This document shows positions 48,883 to 49,382 of a stretch of DNA of 49,382 nucleotides, piece by piece. This stretch comes from Caldilineaceae bacterium (GTDB lineage: Bacteria > Chloroflexota > Anaerolineae > Caldilineales > Caldilineaceae). The notes under the pieces are model-generated. The model was given only the letters and a program-made list of their open reading frames with translations. It did no database searches and was not told where the DNA came from. The stretch spans positions 1-49,382 of the forward strand of contig JAPKMW010000094.1 in the NCBI GenBank assembly GCA_026645575.1, written 5' to 3'. Position 1 is the first letter of the stretch. Every line of letters begins with the position of its first letter. Position numbers and translations under genes: made by a program.

Positions 48883-49320
48883 ATGGAAAATTTGTTAACA
48901 GTTGTCCTCATCGCCATTGTCGCCGGGTTGGCGGTGACGTTGCAGAGTAACTTTATGGGGGTAATGACCCAGTTGCTGGGGGCGCGGGAGAGTGTCTTTA
49001 TCACCTATGGCAGCGGGGGTCTCATCATTTCCTTGTTCTTGTTGATCAGCGGTGGCGGGAAATTGGCGGCGTGGCGCACGGTACCGCCCTATGCCTTTAC
49101 CGCCGGTATCCTGGGGTTGATCATTGTCGGCTTGCTGGGCTATGCCACGGCGCGCTATGGATTGGTTGTCACCTTCACCGTGCTGTTGATCGCCCAATAT
49201 GGCTCGGCGGTGGTGATCGATCATTTCGGGCTGCTGGGCGCCACCATGCGCCCGGTCGATAGCTTGCGGCTGTTGGGGATTGTCCTGCTGCTGGTCGGGG
49301 CGTGGTTAACGTTGCGGTAA
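48883..49320 (+). CDS. DUF606/YdcZ family membrane protein
   Basis: A 145-aa membrane protein with about five helices: LLTVVLIAIVAGLAVTLQSN, FITYGSGGLIISLFLLIS, PPYAFTAGILGLIIVGLLGYA, VVTFTVLLIAQYGSAVVIDHFGLLG, and SLRLLGIVLLLVGAWLTLR. The DUF606 family is drug/metabolite-transporter-like. The frame is open from 48814, but ATG 48883 is preferred because AAAAGGG lies just upstream and the hydrophobic N-terminus starts there. It follows the palindromic element and may belong to the MocR-controlled group. Its transported compound is unknown. Confidence 0.82.
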   Translation: MENLLTVVLIAIVAGLAVTLQSNFMGVMTQLLGARESVFITYGSGGLIISLFLLISGGGKLAAWRTVPPYAFTAGILGLIIVGLLGYATARYGLVVTFTVLLIAQYGSAVVIDHFGLLGATMRPVDSLRLLGIVLLLVGAWLTLR

Positions 49321-49382
49321 AACAGTTTGTCGTAGGGGCGTCCGCTTGCCGGCGCCCTGTTTTGGGGTAGCAGAGGGCGCCG

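Noticed and set aside
49321..49382. GTAGGGGCG and GGCGCC at the window end as a further inverted repeat
   Set aside because: The window ends before a second arm could be seen.

Overview
The window looks like a chromosomal segment of an aerobic, exopolysaccharide-producing bacterium, most likely a Chloroflexota (Anaerolineae/Caldilineae-like) genome. This is an inference from the alternative complex III operon (pentaheme ActA, fused Fe-S/molybdopterin-like ActB, NrfD-like ActC and ActF, DUF3341-type ActD, lipoprotein cytochrome ActE) and from gaps packed with many families of inverted repeats. No rRNA, tRNA, CRISPR array or transposase gene was seen.

Layout. (1) 54-8495: a TIM-barrel sugar isomerase on the minus strand, then a plus-strand nucleotide-sugar cassette: C-methyltransferase, NAD-dependent epimerase, RfbC-like 3,5-epimerase, DUF4910 aminopeptidase-like protein, class III aminotransferase, RfbF-like cytidylyltransferase and PIG-L deacetylase. 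(2) 8742-24536: a Wzx/Wzy-type polysaccharide locus: Wzz-like protein, flippase, a CpsD-like protein that has lost its Walker A lysine, a 48-residue membrane protein, a secreted GH44 glycosidase, polymerase, three hexapeptide acyltransferases, a secreted beta-rich protein, four glycosyltransferases and a WbaP-type initiating transferase. (3) 24960-30880: a regulatory-looking block: a WecG/TagA glycosyltransferase fused to a STAS domain, a fused nucleotidyltransferase/phosphoglycosyl-transferase that has lost catalytic residues in both domains, a free STAS protein, an RsbU-like phosphatase, an RsbW-like kinase and a methyltransferase. No sigma factor is present. (4) 30999-33264, minus strand: HisC-like aminotransferase, AhpD-family protein with an in-frame TGA exactly at the second cysteine of its CxxC motif, and a PhnZ-like HD-domain oxygenase. 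(5) 33484-35433: a MoxR ATPase behind a possibly leaderless promoter, and an Rpn-like protein with a 12-nt tandem repeat. (6) 35440-44331, minus strand: the alternative complex III operon, with ActC and ActD fused, ActG absent and a recently duplicated diheme cytochrome at the 3' end. (7) 44802-49320: MocR-type regulator, PhzF-like enzyme, class I aminotransferase and a DUF606 membrane protein.

The gaps carry a dispersed palindromic element with the core AGTCCGTGACT, five copies here, one flanked by a perfect 8-bp direct repeat that looks like a target-site duplication. They also hold an octamer repeat (TGTCACCT/AGGTGACA), perfect palindromes of 54 and 55 bp, and two interleaved inverted repeats able to form pseudoknots.

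The observations most worth following are the candidate selenocysteine AhpD-like protein with a bacterial SECIS-like hairpin, the partner-switching module wired into polysaccharide synthesis through a WecG-STAS fusion with an apparent double pseudoenzyme beside it, and the mobile palindromic element.
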